DNA of 64,000 bases, taken from assembly GCF_008838325.1 (NCBI RefSeq), contig NZ_CP042829.1:2542001-2606000 (forward strand), written 5' to 3'. This document shows positions 36,576 to 45,861 of this stretch, one piece after another; positions within the stretch are counted from its first letter, which is position 1, and each line of letters opens with the position of its first letter. The translations under genes and the position numbers were made by a program. Under the pieces are notes generated by a model. The model did no database searches. It had not been told where the DNA came from and saw only the letters and a program-made list of their open reading frames with translations. This stretch comes from Tepidiforma bonchosmolovskayae (GTDB taxonomy: Bacteria > Chloroflexota > Dehalococcoidia > Tepidiformales > Tepidiformaceae).

Positions 36576-36605
36576 TTGACCCCCTCCCGGCGCCGGCGCT
36601 AGGGT
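36576..36605 (+). promoter_or_regulatory. Promoter of the SRP RNA gene
   Basis: The -35 box TTGACC (36576-36581) and the -10 box TAGGGT (36600-36605) are 18 bp apart. The predicted start, seven bases on, falls at about 36612, which is where the closing helix of the SRP RNA begins. Confidence 0.7.
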
Positions 36606-36611
36606 AAGGAT

Positions 36612-36879
36612 GGCTGTGCTAGACGGGGAGCTAGCGGTGCCCTGAACCCGCAATCCGCTATAGCGGGGTCGAATTCCTGCTCGAGGGCTGCGCTTTCGGG
36701 GACTGTCCTCTTCAGTCGGCGCCGAGGGTCTGGTCCTGCGCGGCGAGGCGCTCCGAACCTGGTCAGGTCCGGAAGGAAGCAGCCATAAGGGGTTTGCCTC
36801 GGGTGCCGCAGTCAACCGGGCCTGAGCCGGCTGTTGCAGAGCAAGCCCGGGAGCCAGTTCGACAGCAGGTGCACGGCCA
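36612..36879 (+). ncRNA. ffs: Signal recognition particle RNA, large bacterial form
   Basis: The conserved apical domain is unmistakable: GGTCAGGTCCGGAAGGAAGC (36759-36778) with the following CAGCCATAA, where SRP protein Ffh binds. The 5' part (GGGGAGCTAGCGGTGCCCTG and AATCCGCTATAGCGGGG) matches the Alu-type domain of the Bacillus-like large SRP RNA. The ends pair as GGCTGTGC (36612-36619) with GCACGGCC (36872-36879), which sets a length of about 268 nt. E. coli 4.5S RNA is much shorter, so this is the long form with an Alu domain. A good promoter sits directly upstream. This gene fills most of the gap between the biotin carrier gene and the YabE-like gene. Confidence 0.95.
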
Positions 36880-36942
36880 CCTTTCCAACGCTTCGACCGG
36901 CCCGGCCCCGCACGGGCTCGCGTCAATCCACGAGGAGTGCGT

Positions 36943-38412
36943 GTGACGCAGGCCCTGCCGCGGCCCTTGGGCCGTTCCCGGCTCCGCTCCGAGCGCCGTG
37001 CGTATGTCCGGCGGGCCCGCGCGCGGATCTTCCGCGGGCGCAACCACGCGGCCGCCGTGGTCGCGCTCACGCTGGTCGTCATCGCCGGGTTCCGAGCCTT
37101 CCCGGGCCGCGATGTTCTCGTCGTCTCAGACGCCGGCGCACAGGTCTACCACACGGTCTTCCCCGGCGAAGTCTGGTCGCTGCCCGGCCTCGACCGCCCC
37201 GAGGCGGGCAGGCCTCGAACCTTCGCGTCCACCGGGCTCGCCGGCATCGGCCTCCCGCGTACCCGCGACGTGACGATGGTGGTCGACGGCCGGGAGTTCC
37301 TTCTGCGTACGTCCGCGGCAACGATCGGCGGCGCCCTCGCCTCTGCCGGCGTCGAACTCGGCCCCCGAGACCGGGTCCGCCTGAACGGCGCCGTGGCAAC
37401 CCCCGGGACGCCGCTCTCCGGCGTCCGGCTCACGTCTGCCAGCGCGCAGGGCATCAATGCCGTCGGCCGGCCCCGCATCGAGGTTGAACGCGCCCGCCGC
37501 TACGTCGTTTTCATCGACGCCATGCGCGTCGACGTGCAGTCGTCTGCCGCGACGGTCGGCGAACTCGTCGCGGACCTGGGGCTCATCGTCCGCGAGGCCG
37601 ACCTCGTGGAGCCGCCGATGGACACCCCGCTGACCGCCGGCATGGCGGTCCGCCTGGCGCCCGCGCGCACCATTACGGTCGTCCTCGACGGCCAGGCGCA
37701 GGCGCTCTACACCAGGGCGGCCACGGTTGCCGAGGTGCTGGTCCTCCTGGACCTGCAGGGGGCCGAGGTCGTTGAACTCTCGCATGCGCGGGACGCGTAC
37801 CTTCCGGCCGGCAGCACCCTCGTGGTTGGGACTCTCCGGACGATCCGCGAAGAGGTCGTCGAGCCGCTGCCGCCGGCGACGCTTGTCGAAGAGGACCCGT
37901 CGCTGCCGCGCGGCCATGTCCGGCTCATCACCGGGCGGCCGGGCGAGGTCCGCACCGTCGTCGAAGCGGTGTACCGGAACGGGGTGCTCGAGTCGCGTAC
38001 GGTGGTCAGCCAGGCCGTCACGCGAGCGCCGGTCGCCAACCGCCAGGTGGTGGGAACGCGCGACGCGGACGCTCCGGGGCTCTTCCTCGCAAGCCCGGAG
38101 TACACCGGTCCGTACCGGAAAAAGCTCACGGTTTGGGCCACCTGGTATAACGCCAGCCACGGCCCTTGGGCTCCCGGCGACCCCGCGTACGGCAGGACTG
38201 CCACCGGCGTCATCGTCGACCGCGGCATTTGCGCCGTCGACCCGCAGGTGATTCCGCTCGGCACCCGGTTCGTCGTGCCCGGGTATGGGCTCTGCGTGGC
38301 GGCCGACGTCGGCGGCGGCATCAAGGGCGCGAAGATCGACCTCGGCTTTCCCGAGGATGCCGGCCCGAACCCGTGGCGCACGGGGACAGTCGATATCTAC
38401 ATCCTCGACTGA
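36943..38412 (+). CDS. YabE/RpfB-like protein with DUF348, G5 and 3D domains
   Basis: The protein has a basic N-terminus, one membrane segment (about residues 38-55, HAAAVVALTLVVIAG), three DUF348 ubiquitin-like repeats (starting near MVVDGREF, VFIDAMRVD and VVLDGQAQ), a G5 domain (IREEVVEPLPPATLVEEDP) and a C-terminal 3D domain. In the 3D domain, three aspartates lie in CAVDPQVIPLGT, VAADVGGG and AKIDLGF. The 3D fold resembles the catalytic part of MltA lytic transglycosylases, so a cell-wall muralytic role outside the membrane is likely. GTG 36943 fits the GAGG site; a GTG two codons earlier is possible. Synteny with rsmA and ispE matches Bacillus yabE and actinobacterial rpfB loci. Confidence 0.9.
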   Translation: MTQALPRPLGRSRLRSERRAYVRRARARIFRGRNHAAAVVALTLVVIAGFRAFPGRDVLVVSDAGAQVYHTVFPGEVWSLPGLDRPEAGRPRTFASTGLAGIGLPRTRDVTMVVDGREFLLRTSAATIGGALASAGVELGPRDRVRLNGAVATPGTPLSGVRLTSASAQGINAVGRPRIEVERARRYVVFIDAMRVDVQSSAATVGELVADLGLIVREADLVEPPMDTPLTAGMAVRLAPARTITVVLDGQAQALYTRAATVAEVLVLLDLQGAEVVELSHARDAYLPAGSTLVVGTLRTIREEVVEPLPPATLVEEDPSLPRGHVRLITGRPGEVRTVVEAVYRNGVLESRTVVSQAVTRAPVANRQVVGTRDADAPGLFLASPEYTGPYRKKLTVWATWYNASHGPWAPGDPAYGRTATGVIVDRGICAVDPQVIPLGTRFVVPGYGLCVAADVGGGIKGAKIDLGFPEDAGPNPWRTGTVDIYILD

Positions 38413-38428
38413 CCCGGGCGGCCCAACC

Positions 38429-38443
38429 TACGATGGAATCGTG
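38429..38443 (+). promoter_or_regulatory. Leaderless-type promoter of rsmA
   Basis: TACGAT (38429-38434) is followed by six bases and then the GTG start codon of rsmA. The hexamer is identical to the one in front of dxr, at the same spacing. There is no -35 consensus. Confidence 0.5.
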
Positions 38444-39274
38444 GCCCGTACCCAATCCGAACGGTTGCCCGGCCCGCGCCCGCGCAAGGCGCTCGGCCAG
38501 CACTTCCTCCGCGATTCGGGGGTGCTGGCCGACATCGTCACGGCGCTGCACGTCCCCGGGGGCGGTCTCGTGGTCGAAATCGGCGCCGGCACCGGCCAGC
38601 TGACCGCTGCCCTCCTCGATGCGGGCTGCGAGGTCCTCGCCGTCGAGATCGAGCCCCGGCTCGTCGGGCACCTTCGCAATCGTTTCCGCAAGCACGAGCG
38701 GCTGCGCATCGTCGAAGGCGACGCCCGCACCATTGACTTTGGCGGGCTGGTCCCGCCCGGGAGGCCGTTCGTGGTCGTCGGCAATCTTCCGTACTTCGCG
38801 GCCAATCCGATCGTCCGCAACATCCTCGAGAATCCCCGGCGCCCGCAGGAAGCGGTCGTCATGGTCCAGCGGGAAGTCGCCCGGGAGATGGCTGCAGCGC
38901 CGGGCGAATGGTCGCTCCACACCGTCTCCATCCGCGTGTATGCCGAGCCCGAGCTCCTCTTCGACGTTCCGCCGGAAGCCTTCGACCCGCCGCCTGCCGT
39001 CTGGTCGTCGGTGGTCCGGCTCAGCATCCTGCCCGAGCCGCGGATCCCTGAGGCCGAAATTCCGGAGTTCTTCGAGTTCGTAAGCCGCGTATTCCGCAAC
39101 CCGCGGAAGCAGGTCCATAACAGCCTCGCAAGGGGTGTTTGGCTCCCGCCCGGCGGCGCCCGCGAGGCGCTCGAACGCGCCGGCATCGACCCGATGCGCC
39201 GCCCCGAGACGCTCAACCTCGAGGAGTGGCAGGCGCTGCGGCGCGCGTGCCGCGAGGTGGTCGCGGTTGGCTGA
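38441..39274 (+). CDS. rsmA: 16S rRNA dimethyladenosine transferase RsmA (KsgA)
   Basis: RsmA dimethylates two adjacent adenines near the 3' end of 16S rRNA and monitors small-subunit assembly. The 277-residue protein has the RKALGQHFLRDSG N-terminus, the SAM motif VVEIGAGTGQLTAALL, VEIEPRL, the catalytic NLPY motif (VVGNLPYFAANPI), and the late FDPPPAVWSSVVRL segment. GTG 38441 puts the start at the usual distance before the GQHFL motif. ispE begins inside its end, and the YabE-like gene precedes it, an order shared with Bacillus and Actinobacteria. Confidence 0.96.
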   Translation: MARTQSERLPGPRPRKALGQHFLRDSGVLADIVTALHVPGGGLVVEIGAGTGQLTAALLDAGCEVLAVEIEPRLVGHLRNRFRKHERLRIVEGDARTIDFGGLVPPGRPFVVVGNLPYFAANPIVRNILENPRRPQEAVVMVQREVAREMAAAPGEWSLHTVSIRVYAEPELLFDVPPEAFDPPPAVWSSVVRLSILPEPRIPEAEIPEFFEFVSRVFRNPRKQVHNSLARGVWLPPGGAREALERAGIDPMRRPETLNLEEWQALRRACREVVAVG

Positions 39275-40136
39275 GCGGCTGGCTGCACCGGCGCCGGCGA
39301 AAGTCAATCTCGCGCTGGATGTGCTCGGCCGGCGCACCGACGGCTACCACGAACTCGACACCCTGTTTCTCGAGCTCGAACTCGCTGACCGGCTTGAACT
39401 CGTTCCGGCTGATGCTCCGGGACTCGAGGTTTCGGGGCCGCACGCGACGGACGTGCCCGCCGGCCCCGGGAATCTCGCCTGGCGGGCCCTCGAACTTGCT
39501 GCCGCGGCTGCCGGCGTTGTGCCGCGGTACACCCTGCGCATCGACAAGCAGATCCCGGCCGCCGGGGGGCTCGCCGGCGGATCGTCCGACGCTGCGGCCG
39601 TGCTTCGGCTCGCTGCGCGGCTCTGGCCGGAAAGCGCGCCGAAGCTGCCGGCCCTGGCGCTCGAGCTCGGGAGCGACGTCCCGTTCTTCCTCTTGGGCGG
39701 GTTCGCGCGGGGCCGCGGGCGCGGCGAGCTCCTCGAGCCGCTCCCGCCGCTGTGCGCGCACGACGTTGTGCTCTTCCTGCCCCCGGCCGGCACGGAGGCC
39801 GTGGAGCGGAAAACGGCTGCAGTCTTCGCGAAGCTGGCGGAACTTGACCCGCGCCCGCCTGCGGTCTCTTCGGTGCTCGAACGCGTCCGCGGCGGCTCCC
39901 TTTCGACCGAGGACCTGCTGGGCGCCAATGCACTCGAACGCGCTGCGCTTGCCGTCTTCCCCTGGCTGGAGGAGCACCGTGCGCGGATCGAGGCGGCGAT
40001 TGGGAGCCCGGTTGTGCTGACGGGGGCCGGCCCAACCTGGTTCTGGATCGGACCGGCCGGGTCCGGGCGGGCCGTCGCGCAGCGCGCCCGGCAGGCGGGG
40101 CTCGAGGTCATCGAGACACGGACGGCTGCGCGGTGA
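39267..40136 (+). CDS. ispE: 4-Diphosphocytidyl-2-C-methyl-D-erythritol kinase
   Basis: IspE phosphorylates CDP-methylerythritol in the MEP pathway. The GHMP-kinase motifs are present: APAKVNLALDVLGRRTDGYHEL at the N-terminus (given in part), the ATP loop IPAAGGLAGGSSDAAA, the SDVPFFLLGG segment with the catalytic aspartate, and a C-terminal LTGAGPTWFWI motif. The start is a TTG at 39267, inside the last codons of rsmA (8-nt overlap), giving 289 residues; longer readings only extend over rsmA. Together with dxr it shows the organism uses the MEP route. Confidence 0.93.
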   Translation: MAERLAAPAPAKVNLALDVLGRRTDGYHELDTLFLELELADRLELVPADAPGLEVSGPHATDVPAGPGNLAWRALELAAAAAGVVPRYTLRIDKQIPAAGGLAGGSSDAAAVLRLAARLWPESAPKLPALALELGSDVPFFLLGGFARGRGRGELLEPLPPLCAHDVVLFLPPAGTEAVERKTAAVFAKLAELDPRPPAVSSVLERVRGGSLSTEDLLGANALERAALAVFPWLEEHRARIEAAIGSPVVLTGAGPTWFWIGPAGSGRAVAQRARQAGLEVIETRTAAR

Positions 40137-40552
40137 CGGTCAACACGATCATTGCCGGCTGGGCGATGGGCTACGCCATGGCCATCATCTCCACCTTCGC
40201 CCTCACCTACATCGCCGTGCAGCCCGGGGCTCAGCGGTTCGTCCAGCGCATCATTGACCCCGAGGTGCCCGGGGCGCTCCTCGCGGTTCCGATTTCGATC
40301 GGCACCGGCATTCTCTGGACCATGGGCGGGCTCGTCCTCGCTTCGCTCTACCTGCTGGGGGATTTCTCCGAGATGCGGCCCGCGCTCGGGGCGCCGAGCG
40401 GCCCTTGGCTGCTGCTGGTGGCGGCGCTTGGCTGGCTGCCGGTGCCGGTGCTCTGGCTGATTTCGCGGCGGCTCTGGTGGCTGTGGCTGGGCATGTCCGG
40501 GAGCTTCATCGTCCTCTTCGGCTGGGCGATGCCCCTCCTCGGGGAGCGGTGA
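40133..40552 (+). CDS. Small integral membrane protein of unknown function
   Basis: The 139-residue product has about four hydrophobic segments (residues 5-27, 48-72, 90-108 and 113-133) with short loops, and no recognised motif. The GTG start overlaps the ispE stop codon (GTGA), so it is the third gene of the rsmA-ispE unit. An extended -10 promoter for the next gene lies exactly over its stop codon. No function is suggested. Confidence 0.6.
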   Translation: MTVNTIIAGWAMGYAMAIISTFALTYIAVQPGAQRFVQRIIDPEVPGALLAVPISIGTGILWTMGGLVLASLYLLGDFSEMRPALGAPSGPWLLLVAALGWLPVPVLWLISRRLWWLWLGMSGSFIVLFGWAMPLLGER

Positions 40553-40558
40553 TATACT
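40550..40558 (+). promoter_or_regulatory. Extended -10 promoter of the PHP gene
   Basis: TGA-TATACT (40550-40558) is an extended -10 element whose TG comes from the stop codon of the preceding gene. No -35 box is seen. The predicted start near 40565 gives a leader of about 38 nt that includes the GGAGGG ribosome site (40591-40596). Confidence 0.55.
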
Positions 40559-40602
40559 CCCCCCACTCGTGAAAATCCGAACGAATCTCCGGAGGGCGCC
40601 GT

Positions 40603-41316
40603 TTGCCGGGCACCATCATTGACATGCACCTGCATACCACCCGGGGCGCCTCGGATTCCATGCTCGACCCCGATGACCTCATCGCCGAGGCGCGCCGCGT
40701 CGGGCTGACCGGCGTGAACATCACCGAGCACGACCGGATGTGGGAGCCCTGGGACCTCAACCCCTTCCGCAAGAAGCACGAAGGCATCTTCGTCTCGAAC
40801 GGCATGGAAGTTTCCACCGATATGGGGCACATCCTCGCCATCGGGCTGAAGGGGTACGCACCGGGCATCCGCCGCCTCGAAAAGCTCCGCGAGGTGGCCG
40901 ACGAGCAGGGAGCTTTCTTGATCGTCGCGCACCCCTTCCGCCACTTCTTTGACCCGGTACACTTCAAGCGCGAGGGCAAGGAGCCGTTCAGGCTGACCCC
41001 CGAGGAAGCCGCCAGGCTGCCGGTGTTCCAGCTGGTCGATGCCATCGAAGTCCTCAACGGCTGCAACACCCCGCGCGAGAACTACTTCGCCCTCCAGGTC
41101 GCGAAGGTGCTCGGCAAGCCGGGCACCGGCGGCTCCGATGCCCACAGCACCCAGGGCATCGGCTACTTCACGGCGGTCTTCGAAGAGGAGCTCCTGAGCC
41201 AGGAGCACATGGTCGACCAGCTCCACAAGGGCAGGTTTTACCCGGCGCGCGGCCTCCCCGAGGGAAAGCTCGAAAACTACTGGGAGACCGCCGAGCCCAT
41301 CCCGTTCTACGAATGA
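40603..41316 (+). CDS. PHP-domain phosphoesterase
   Basis: The 237-residue protein carries PHP metal ligands in IIDMHLHTT, the ITEHDRMWEPW segment, NGMEVSTDMGH, IVAHPFRHFF and GTGGSDAHS. It is shorter than the PHP protein encoded at 11.5-12.3 kb and belongs to a different subgroup (PHP-associated metal-dependent hydrolase). The TTG start at 40603 sits 6 nt behind a GGAGGG site, which is strong evidence for this start. The substrate is unknown; histidinol phosphate and polymerase-associated PHP roles are not indicated by context. Confidence 0.82.
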   Translation: MPGTIIDMHLHTTRGASDSMLDPDDLIAEARRVGLTGVNITEHDRMWEPWDLNPFRKKHEGIFVSNGMEVSTDMGHILAIGLKGYAPGIRRLEKLREVADEQGAFLIVAHPFRHFFDPVHFKREGKEPFRLTPEEAARLPVFQLVDAIEVLNGCNTPRENYFALQVAKVLGKPGTGGSDAHSTQGIGYFTAVFEEELLSQEHMVDQLHKGRFYPARGLPEGKLENYWETAEPIPFYE

Positions 41317-41355
41317 ACGCCGCTCCCGACGCCATAGCCGGTTGCGAGGTGGCCC

Positions 41356-42615
41356 GTGGGCGCTGACCGGCGCGCGTGGCTTGCCATCGGTGCGATGGCC
41401 ACCGCCTGCGCGCCCGGCATTGCCCTCCGCTTTGCAGGCTACCATCCCCCCGCGGTCGCCGGCGCCGCGATCTTCGGGCTCGCCATCCTCGCCGCTGCCT
41501 TCCTCCTGAGCTGGGGCGCCGAGACTGCCGAGATGGACATCTCGCAGGGGCTCGCGCTGGCGATCATCGCCATCATCGCGGTCCTGCCCGAGTACGCCGT
41601 CGACTTTGTTCTTGCCTGGAAGGCCGGCGCTGACCCCGCCGAGGCCGAGCGCGGGCTTGCCGTCGCCAACATGACGGGAGGGAACCGGCTGCTCATCGGT
41701 ATCGGCTGGCCGCTCGTCTTCTTCCTGTTCTTCTACCGCACACGCATCAAGGAGCTCATCGTAGACCGCGAGCGAAGCCTCGAACTCACCTTCCTGGCAG
41801 CGGCCACGGCCTACGTCATCTTTATCCCGCTCCGCAGCCACGTCAGCGTCATCGACACCATCGTGCTCGTGTCGCTCTTTGTGATGTACATGTTCTTCAC
41901 CTCGCGGGTCGAGACGGAGGAGGTGGAACTCGTTGGGCCGGCTCGCGCCATCGGGGCCCTCCAGAATGCGCCCCGGCGAGCGGTCGTGGTCGTCCTGCTG
42001 GTCTACAGCGCGGCGGCTATCTTCGCCTCTGCCGAGCCGTTTGCGGAGTCGCTCGTCCACATCGGTGAGCAGTTCGGTGTGAGCGAATTTTTCCTGATCC
42101 AGTGGCTGGCACCGCTCGCCTCTGAATCACCCGAGGTGCTGGTCGCCTGCCTGCTCGCATGGCGCGGACGTGCCGCCGCGGGCATGGGCGTTCTCATCTC
42201 CTCCAAGGTCAACCAGTGGACGCTCCTCATCGGGACGCTCCCGGTCGCATTCCTCGTCTCAGCGGGCGACTTCGGGTGGACCATCGGCTTGCCGCTGGAT
42301 GCGCGCCAGCGCGACGAAATCTTCCTGACAGCTGCGCAGAGCGCCTTTGCCATTGCTGTGTTCGCGAATCTGAAAATGTCGCGGGTCGAGGCCGCCGCGC
42401 TCTTCCTGCTGTTCGCGACCCAGCTGTTCATCACGAACGAGCACGCGCGCGTGCTCTACGGAATGGCCTACGCGGCGCTCTGCCTCGTCCTGCTGGCCTG
42501 GAACTGGCGCGACCTGCCCCGAACCGCGCGCGATGCCTTCGCCATCATGCGCGGCCGTGAGCTGCCTGGAGCGGAACACGAACTCCCTGCGCGCGACCCG
42601 GACCCCGTCCCGTAG
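41356..42615 (+). CDS. Sodium/calcium exchanger family membrane protein
   Basis: The 419-residue protein has about eleven membrane segments and two inverted alpha repeats typical of the Ca/cation antiporter superfamily. The first contains AVLPEYAVDFVLAWKAG and NMTGGNRLLIG. The second contains LASESPEVLVACLLAWRG and ISSKVNQWTLLIGTLP. The repeat acidic residues are in PEY and SPE. Asparagines follow in both halves (NMTGGN and SSKVNQ). Ion choice (Ca, Na, H or K) cannot be read from this. Start is GTG 41356. Confidence 0.85.
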   Translation: MGADRRAWLAIGAMATACAPGIALRFAGYHPPAVAGAAIFGLAILAAAFLLSWGAETAEMDISQGLALAIIAIIAVLPEYAVDFVLAWKAGADPAEAERGLAVANMTGGNRLLIGIGWPLVFFLFFYRTRIKELIVDRERSLELTFLAAATAYVIFIPLRSHVSVIDTIVLVSLFVMYMFFTSRVETEEVELVGPARAIGALQNAPRRAVVVVLLVYSAAAIFASAEPFAESLVHIGEQFGVSEFFLIQWLAPLASESPEVLVACLLAWRGRAAAGMGVLISSKVNQWTLLIGTLPVAFLVSAGDFGWTIGLPLDARQRDEIFLTAAQSAFAIAVFANLKMSRVEAAALFLLFATQLFITNEHARVLYGMAYAALCLVLLAWNWRDLPRTARDAFAIMRGRELPGAEHELPARDPDPVP

Positions 42616-42673
42616 GTTCGCCGGATCGCGAAGGCCGCCTCCGCGGGCGGCCATTCGACGTGGAAGGCAGGGG

Positions 42674-42749
42674 TGGTACGCCCGGGAGGATTCGAACCTC
42701 CGACCTTTGGGTCCGCAACCCAACACTCTATCCCCTGAGCTACGGGCGC
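42674..42749 (-). tRNA. tRNA-Arg (anticodon GCG)
   Basis: Read on the minus strand, all cloverleaf parts are present: a 7-bp acceptor stem (GCGCCCG with CGGGCGT, first pair G-U), D arm GCTC/GAGT, anticodon arm TTGGG-TTGCGGA-CCCAA, T arm GGAGG-TTCGAAT-CCTCC, discriminator A and an encoded CCA (42676 to 42674). The anticodon is GCG, which reads CGC and CGU arginine codons. Bacteria usually read this box with an ACG (inosine) tRNA, so this is unusual. Only ten bases separate it from the tRNA-Leu gene upstream, so both come from one transcript. Confidence 0.93.
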
Positions 42750-42759
42750 AAAGAAAACG

Positions 42760-42846
42760 TGGTGCCGAAGGTGAGATTTGAACTCACACGCCCACAGGGG
42801 GCACTACGCCCTGAACGTAGCGCGTCTGCCATTCCGCCACTTCGGC
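42760..42846 (-). tRNA. tRNA-Leu (anticodon CAG)
   Basis: A class II tRNA with a long variable arm. Acceptor GCCGAAG pairs with CTTCGGC, the anticodon arm is CTACG-TTCAGGG-CGTAG, the variable arm includes TGCCCCTGTGGGCGT, and the T arm is TGAG-TTCAAAT-CTCA. The CCA end is encoded. Anticodon CAG reads CUG. Its own promoter (TTGAAC, 17 bp, GATAAT) lies upstream. Confidence 0.95.
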
Positions 42847-42855
42847 ACTCTTACG

Positions 42856-42884
42856 ATTATCGGCCCCCCGGACACCCCGTTCAA
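42856..42884 (-). promoter_or_regulatory. Promoter of the tRNA-Leu/tRNA-Arg unit
   Basis: On the minus strand, -35 TTGAAC (42884 to 42879) and -10 GATAAT (42861 to 42856) are 17 bp apart, placing the start a few bases before the mature tRNA-Leu 5' end. Confidence 0.55.
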
Positions 42885-42896
42885 CCGAGAATCGAC

Positions 42897-42973
42897 TGGT
42901 GGGCGGTACTGGACTCGAACCAGTGGCCTCGTCGGTGTGAACGACGCGCTCTAACCATCTGAGCTAACCACCC
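42897..42973 (-). tRNA. tRNA-Val (anticodon CAC)
   Basis: Acceptor GGGTGGT pairs with ACCGCCC (one G-U pair), D arm GCTC/GAGC, anticodon arm CGTCG-TTCACAC-CGACG, T arm ACTGG-TTCGAGT-CCAGT, discriminator A and encoded CCA (42899 to 42897). Anticodon CAC reads GUG. Confidence 0.96.
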
Positions 42974-42984
42974 GCCGGATTCTC

Positions 42985-43013
42985 AGTCTATGCCCGGCGG
43001 CCAGCCTGTTCAA
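42985..43013 (-). promoter_or_regulatory. Promoter of tRNA-Val
   Basis: On the minus strand, -35 TTGAAC (43013 to 43008) and -10 TAGACT (42990 to 42985) have a 17-bp spacer. Start is predicted near 42978, a few bases before the mature tRNA. The -35 and the three bases before it (CGG) match those in front of tRNA-Leu. Confidence 0.6.
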
Positions 43014-43050
43014 CCGCTTCCCTCACGGCCTCCCCTCCGCATGCCGCCGC

Positions 43051-43066
43051 TGCTACAGTGACCCGC

Positions 43067-43069
<3 letters not shown>
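43051..43069 (+). promoter_or_regulatory. Leaderless-type extended -10 promoter of fumC
   Basis: TGC-TACAGT (43051-43059) is an extended -10 element followed by seven bases and the ATG at 43067. No ribosome site is visible, which fits a leaderless mRNA. Confidence 0.5.
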
Positions 43070-44458
<1,389 letters not shown>

Positions 44459-44504
44459 CCCTCGCGCCAGCCGCCGGGGACGTCTCCCGCCAGGCCGTCC
44501 CCGG

Positions 44505-45791
44505 CTACGGCTCCAGCGGGTAGAAGACCAGCCCGGTGCCCAGCTTCGGGTGGAAGAAGGTCGACTTCTGGGGCATCCGCTCACCCTGGTCCGCGAGCCG
44601 CATCACGTCTTCGATGCTGACAGGGTTCAGCAGGAATGCAGCGGAGCTCCCGGGGCGGTCGTCGAGGAAGGCGAAGACCTCCTCGAGGTCGTGGGTGTAT
44701 GCGATGGCGCCGGCAGCAAGGTCCTCGTCGGAGATGTTCCAGAGCGGTTCGAGCACGCCGTAGCGCAGGACGTTGGGTCCGATCCCCAGCCATGCCTCCG
44801 ACCGCCCGGCGGGGATGCTGCCGGCGAGCCTTGCCCCAGGCCGCCGGCGGAGGGCGTAGACCTGGCGGGGCTCGAGTTCGAGGGCGACGGTATCGCACGT
44901 TTCGAGGAGCGCCATCAGCGCTTCGGTCCGCTCCGGTTCGCCCTCGGGGAGCTTGACGTGTTCGATTTCAAAGGCGTCACCGAGCCGCCGGCGCCAGTCT
45001 GCCGGTGCCGGGCGCGGGACGAGCCGGTGGATTGGGCGAATCACCAGCCCCGGGTCGTCGGCAGCGACGATGGCCGCCATCGTGAAGCGCGCCGGGTGCG
45101 TCGGGGGAAGCTCGCCCTGCGCGAGACGCCAGTTGCGGTAGTTCACCGCTGTCTCGTACCGGTGGTGCCCGTCGGCGATGTAGAACGACTCGGCGAGGAG
45201 CGGCGCGAGCTGGCGCATCTCGTAACTCCCGGCCTCGACCGCCCAGAAGCGATGGTGGTCCCCTTCGAAGCTGGTGGCAACGGCAGTCGGGGGCAGCTCC
45301 GCGATGACCCGCTCGATGAACTGCCGCAGCTGCCCTGCACGGTCCCGGGCGATGCAGAACACCGGGCTGAACTGGACGCCTGTGGCCTGGAGCAGTTTGA
45401 GGCGGTCCTCCTTCGGGCCCGACATCGTGAACTCGTGCGGTTTCACCCCGCCGGCCTCCCACGGCTGGGCCTCAACTGCCGCAATGACGCCGCGCCGGGT
45501 GTAGATGTGCCCGCCTTCGATGAACTCCTGTTCGTAGACGTAGAGCATCGGCGCCGGGTCGCGTGCCAGCAGCTGCCGCTCCGTCCAGTCGCGCAGGAGG
45601 CTCGCCACCCGGGCATACCGTTCTTCGCCGCCATCGGCGAGTTCGAGGTGCACAGCGTTGCATGGATTCCGCTCGGCGAGCGCCCGCTGCATCGCAGGCG
45701 TGATTACGTCGTACGGCGGTGCGAGGAGGTCATCGAGAGGGCCGGCGGCCGGCGTGTACCGCAGTCCGCGGAACGGCATGAACTGGGGCAT
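44505..45791 (-). CDS. DUF1015 family protein
   Basis: The 428-residue protein matches the DUF1015/COG4198 family: FMPFRGLRYTP at the N-terminus, LAPPYDVITPAMQ, NPCNAVHLELADG, the IADGHHRYETAVNYR motif with conserved histidines, and a final QKSTFFHPKLGTGLVFYPL. The family is widespread but has no settled enzymatic role. The ATG at 45791 starts directly at the conserved N-terminus; a longer reading has no support. It is divergent from the HIT gene, with 70 nt between them. Confidence 0.9.
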   Translation of the reverse strand: MPQFMPFRGLRYTPAAGPLDDLLAPPYDVITPAMQRALAERNPCNAVHLELADGGEERYARVASLLRDWTERQLLARDPAPMLYVYEQEFIEGGHIYTRRGVIAAVEAQPWEAGGVKPHEFTMSGPKEDRLKLLQATGVQFSPVFCIARDRAGQLRQFIERVIAELPPTAVATSFEGDHHRFWAVEAGSYEMRQLAPLLAESFYIADGHHRYETAVNYRNWRLAQGELPPTHPARFTMAAIVAADDPGLVIRPIHRLVPRPAPADWRRRLGDAFEIEHVKLPEGEPERTEALMALLETCDTVALELEPRQVYALRRRPGARLAGSIPAGRSEAWLGIGPNVLRYGVLEPLWNISDEDLAAGAIAYTHDLEEVFAFLDDRPGSSAAFLLNPVSIEDVMRLADQGERMPQKSTFFHPKLGTGLVFYPLEP

Positions 45792-45861
45792 CGTCTCTCC
45801 CGGTCGGGTCGTGGTGGTCGTTTGTTCGGCGGGGCGCCGGACCGGTAAGATCCGAATCCCC

